The notes below the pieces were generated by a model. That model did not search any database. It saw only the letters and a program-made list of their open reading frames with translations, and was not told the origin of the DNA. Position numbers and translations under genes: made by a program. Shown here piece by piece: positions 5,053 through 7,893 of a DNA stretch of 7,893 nucleotides. Source of the DNA: JAIOIW01 sp050304175 (GTDB lineage Bacteria > Pseudomonadota > Alphaproteobacteria > Rhizobiales > Rhizobiaceae); contig JBNLDE010000135.1 of NCBI GenBank assembly GCA_050304175.1, forward strand, positions 1-7,893. Direction: 5' to 3'. The first letter of the stretch is position 1; each line of letters opens with the position of its first letter.

Positions 5053-7056
5053 CGTGGCGACGAGGTCGAGCGCCACGTCGGCAACGGTTTCCGGCGTGAT
5101 GCCAAAATGCTTGTAAAGGTCGGCAGCGGGTGCGCTGGCGCCGAACGAGTTCATGCCGATAAATGCGCCGTCGGAACCGATCCATCGATCCCAGCCAAGA
5201 CGCGCCGCCGCCTCGACCGCGATGCGCGGAGCGCTCCCCAGAACCGCGTCCTGATAGGTCTGGTCCTGCTGCTCGAACAATTCCCAGCTCGGCATGGAAA
5301 CGATCGCGGCCCGGATGCCGTGTTCGGCCGCTAGCTTGTCGGAAGCAGTCTTGGCGATCTCGACCTCGGATCCGGTGGCAAGCAATGTTATATCGCGGGC
5401 GCCGCTCGTTTCGCGCAGAACATAGGCGCCACGGGCGGAGCGGTTTTCAGGGGTGTGGCTTTCGCGCAGCATCGGCAGTCCTTGGCGGGAGAGGACAAGT
5501 ACGCTTGGGCGGTCCGCCGTTGCCAGCGCCAGCTCCCAGGCTTCGGCTGTCTCGATGATGTCAGCCGGGCGGAAGACATTCATGTTGGGAGTGGCGCGGA
5601 GCATGGCCAGGTGCTCGACGGGCTGGTGGGTCGGTCCGTCTTCGCCGAGGCCGATGGAGTCGTGGGTCATGACATAGATAACCCGCTTGCCGATCAGGGC
5701 TGACAGGCGCATGGCGCCGCGCGCGTAGTCGGTGAACACCATAAAGGTGCCGCCATAGGGAATGAATCCGCCGTGCAGGGCGATGCCATTCATTGCCGCG
5801 GCCATCCCATGCTCGCGGATGCCATAGTGGATGTACCGGCCCTTGAATTTGCCGGGCGCAACCGATTCCATGCCCTTGGTGACCGTCAGGTTGGAATGGG
5901 TGAGATCGGCCGAACCGCCGATTGTCATTTTCGTCGCTGCGTTGATCGCGGTCAGTGCCATCTCGGACGCCTTGCGGGTGGCGACCTGCGTCGCCTTTTC
6001 GACGTGCTCCTTGCGGAAGGCGGCAAGCGCGCGGGCGACGGATGGCGGTACCTCGCCGGATATCGCGGCATCGAATGCCTTGCGGCGCGGCGCGGCTGCA
6101 TGGCGGGCCTTCCAGTCCGATCGCCGTGTCGCGCCACGCGCCGCGATCGCCAGCCAAGCCGAGACGATATTCTCGGGAACGACAAAGGGCTGGTGGGGCC
6201 AACCGATATTGGCGCGAGCAGCAGAAATCTCGGCCTCGCCGAGCGGCGCGCCGTGGGTCTTCTCGGAACCCTGCATGTTCGGGGCGCCCTTGCCGATGAT
6301 GGTACGGCAGGCGATCAGCGACGGTTTACGGGTCTTGCGCGCTTTCTCGATCGCCGCGGCGACGGCCTCCATGTCATGGCCGTCGACGGTCTGCACATCC
6401 CAACCGGCCGCCTTGAAGCGGGCCGGCTGGTTCATTGAGGTGGAGAGCGATGTCGGGCCGTCGATGGAGATTCGGTTGTCGTCCCACAGAACGATCAGAC
6501 GCGAGAGCTTCAAGTGGCCGGCAAGGTCGATCGCCTCGTGGCTGATGCCCTCCTGGAGGCAGCCGTCGCCGGCAATCACATAGGTGAAGTGATCGACGAG
6601 TTTCGGACCGAAACGTGCGGCCATCATGCGCTCGGCGAGCGCCATGCCGACAGCCGTCGCGATGCCCTGGCCGAGCGGACCGGTGGTGGTCTCGATGCCG
6701 AGGGCATGGCCATATTCCGGGTGGCCGGCCGTATGCGACCCCAATTGCCGGAAGCGCTCCAACTCGTCCATCGGCATGTCGGCATAACCGAGCAGGTGGT
6801 GGATCGCATATTGCAGCATCGATCCGTGACCGGCCGACAAAATGAAGCGGTCGCGGTCGGGCCAGTGCGGCGCGGCGGGATCGATGGTGATGAAGCGATT
6901 GAACAGGACGGCGGCGACATCGGCCATGCCCATCGGCATACCGGGATGTCCCGAATTGGCTTTCTGGACGGCGTCCATGGCGAGCGCGCGGATGGCATTG
7001 GCCATGTCGCGCTCGGTTGCAGTCGCGGTCGCCGTTGTTTCGGTGCGGGCATTCAT
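5035..7056 (-). CDS. cbbT: Transketolase
   Basis: Thiamine-diphosphate enzyme moving two-carbon ketol units between sugar phosphates; in the CBB cycle it makes xylulose 5-phosphate, erythrose 4-phosphate and ribose 5-phosphate. The 673-residue length is typical. Landmarks: NSGHPGMPMGMAD (34-46), the TPP/Mg motif starting at GDGCLQEG (163-170) and ending at WDDN (191-194), the pyrimidine-domain YGIREHG with catalytic Glu415, HDSIGLGEDGPTHQPVEHL (465-483), and a C-terminal domain with TGSEVEIA (561-568). The frame stays open to 7158, but ATG 7056 is preferred: it has TGAGGA 8 nt upstream and follows the phosphoribulokinase stop by 11 nt, whereas earlier starts would run back into that gene. Compared with E. 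coli TktA the N-terminus is longer by about ten residues, with a Thr/Ala alternation (TATATAT) before MANAIRAL. Its TGA stop overlaps the next start (ATGA). Whether it is a CBB-dedicated copy or the only transketolase cannot be told here. Confidence 0.97.
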   Translation of the reverse strand: MNARTETTATATATERDMANAIRALAMDAVQKANSGHPGMPMGMADVAAVLFNRFITIDPAAPHWPDRDRFILSAGHGSMLQYAIHHLLGYADMPMDELERFRQLGSHTAGHPEYGHALGIETTTGPLGQGIATAVGMALAERMMAARFGPKLVDHFTYVIAGDGCLQEGISHEAIDLAGHLKLSRLIVLWDDNRISIDGPTSLSTSMNQPARFKAAGWDVQTVDGHDMEAVAAAIEKARKTRKPSLIACRTIIGKGAPNMQGSEKTHGAPLGEAEISAARANIGWPHQPFVVPENIVSAWLAIAARGATRRSDWKARHAAAPRRKAFDAAISGEVPPSVARALAAFRKEHVEKATQVATRKASEMALTAINAATKMTIGGSADLTHSNLTVTKGMESVAPGKFKGRYIHYGIREHGMAAAMNGIALHGGFIPYGGTFMVFTDYARGAMRLSALIGKRVIYVMTHDSIGLGEDGPTHQPVEHLAMLRATPNMNVFRPADIIETAEAWELALATADRPSVLVLSRQGLPMLRESHTPENRSARGAYVLRETSGARDITLLATGSEVEIAKTASDKLAAEHGIRAAIVSMPSWELFEQQDQTYQDAVLGSAPRIAVEAAARLGWDRWIGSDGAFIGMNSFGASAPAADLYKHFGITPETVADVALDLVATKGPSQ

Positions 7057-7064
7057 CTTGGCGG

Positions 7065-7070
7065 TCCTCA
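7065..7070 (-). promoter_or_regulatory. Shine-Dalgarno of transketolase, overlapping the upstream stop
   Basis: TGAGGA in the minus sense lies 8 nt before ATG 7056 and includes the TGA stop of phosphoribulokinase. It decides the transketolase start against upstream in-frame codons and suggests coupled translation of the two genes. Confidence 0.7.
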
Positions 7071-7893
7071 CGAGGCGCGGCGCTTGTTGTCCATCAGCTT
7101 GTGGATCAGCGGCGTGAAAATGAGCTGCATGGCGAGATCGAGCTTCTCGCCGGGGCAAACGATGGAGTTGGCGCGGCTCATGAATGAGCCATCCAACATC
7201 GACAGCAGGTAAGCGAAGTCGATGCCGCGCGGATTGGCGAAGCGGATGACAAGCATCGATTCAGCCGGTGTCGGGATCCAGCGCGCAATGAACGGGTTGG
7301 ACGTATCGACCGTCGGCACGCGCTGGAAATTGATGTTGGTCTGCGAGAACTGCGGGCAAATATAGCGTGCATAGTCGGGCATGCGGCGCAGGATCGTGTC
7401 GGTGACGGCCTCGGTGGAGTAGCCGCGCGATGCCTTGTCGCGATGGATCTTCTGGATCCATTCGAGATTGATGACCGGGACGACGCCAATCTTGAGGTCG
7501 ACATGGCGCGCCAGGTTGATCTCTTCGGTCACGGCGCAACCATGAAGGCCTTCGTAGAACAACAAGTCGGAAGACGGCAGGTCCTCCCAGTCGGTAAACG
7601 TGCCCGGCGCTCCGCCATAATGCGCTGCTTCCTTGTCGTCGTGGATGTAGTGGCGGGTCTTGCCGCTTCCCTTGCGGCCATATTCCTCGAACACCGATTC
7701 CAGGGTCTCGAGTTCGTTGGTCTCGGGGCTGAAATGGGAGAAATTCCTGTTTCCAAGGGCTTCCTCCTCGGCCATCTTCCCCTTCATACCGGCGCGGTCG
7801 TATTTGTGGAACGCGTCGCCCTCGATAAAGGCTGCGGTCACGCCCTCGCGCGAGAAGATTTTAGAAAAGGTGTCCTTGACCGTCGTCGTGCCT
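7068..7893 (-). CDS. cbbP: Phosphoribulokinase, proteobacterial type, 5'-partial
   Basis: Cytosolic enzyme that phosphorylates ribulose 5-phosphate with ATP to ribulose 1,5-bisphosphate, the CO2 acceptor of the CBB cycle. The reading frame stays open to the window edge, giving about 274 residues; it begins inside the Walker A loop (GTTTVK), so roughly 16 residues and the start codon are missing compared with the Rhodobacter sphaeroides enzyme (about 290 aa). Visible landmarks are EGDAFHKYDR, which holds the catalytic Asp and the following His and Arg of the family, the Walker B-like LLFYEGLHG, the conserved stretch VVPVINLEWIQKIHRDKA, and VDTSNPFIARWIPTP near the C-terminus. GTG at 7841 is an internal valine codon, not the start. 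The stop TGA (7068-7070) overlaps the Shine-Dalgarno of the transketolase gene 11 nt downstream. The bacterial octameric class, allosterically controlled by NADH and AMP in relatives, is expected from family; the regulation is not shown here. Confidence 0.97.
   Translation of the reverse strand, partial: GTTTVKDTFSKIFSREGVTAAFIEGDAFHKYDRAGMKGKMAEEEALGNRNFSHFSPETNELETLESVFEEYGRKGSGKTRHYIHDDKEAAHYGGAPGTFTDWEDLPSSDLLFYEGLHGCAVTEEINLARHVDLKIGVVPVINLEWIQKIHRDKASRGYSTEAVTDTILRRMPDYARYICPQFSQTNINFQRVPTVDTSNPFIARWIPTPAESMLVIRFANPRGIDFAYLLSMLDGSFMSRANSIVCPGEKLDLAMQLIFTPLIHKLMDNKRRAS

Noticed and set aside
7068..7841. GTG at 7841 as the phosphoribulokinase start
   Set aside because: The frame continues upstream to the window edge and encodes the Walker A end (GTTTVK), so this codon is internal.

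Overview
This GC-rich window is a chromosomal Calvin-Benson-Bassham (CBB) carbon-fixation operon. All genes lie on the minus strand, so transcription runs from the right edge to the left. In order of transcription they are: phosphoribulokinase (5' end cut by the window), transketolase, a small phosphoglycerate-kinase-like protein without the nucleotide-binding domain, class II fructose-1,6-bisphosphate aldolase, form II RuBisCO (cbbM), ribulose-phosphate 3-epimerase, a thioredoxin/redoxin-fold protein with a CxxC motif, and phosphoglycolate phosphatase (3' end cut by the window).

The organism is most likely an alphaproteobacterium with facultative autotrophy. The phosphoribulokinase and the form II RuBisCO both closely resemble, from memory, the Rhodobacter and Rhodospirillum proteins. 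The order P-T-x-A-M also resembles the alphaproteobacterial cbbII operon F-P-T-G-A-M, with an unusual gene in the position where GAPDH (cbbG) sits in Rhodobacter. The species cannot be named from the sequence alone. Form II RuBisCO suggests fixation at low oxygen or high CO2.

Right part (about 5035-7893): phosphoribulokinase makes the CO2 acceptor RuBP, and transketolase regenerates pentose phosphates. Middle (about 3440-5038): the PGK-like gene is coupled by ATGA overlap to transketolase and carries the aldolase Shine-Dalgarno in its own 3' end. Next (2029-3417): RuBisCO, followed by a GC-rich stem-loop in the only sizeable gap (75 nt). Left part (1-1953): epimerase, redoxin and phosphoglycolate phosphatase. 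The phosphatase salvages 2-phosphoglycolate made by RuBisCO oxygenation.

Spacings are overlapping to 23 nt everywhere except after cbbM, so one polycistronic unit is likely. No promoter is visible; it and probably cbbF and the regulator cbbR should lie beyond the right edge. There is no gene-free stretch over 300 bases, and I saw no RNA gene, mobile element, CRISPR array or long repeat. The most unusual items are the stand-alone PGK N-domain protein, the redoxin inside the operon, and the stem-loop after cbbM.
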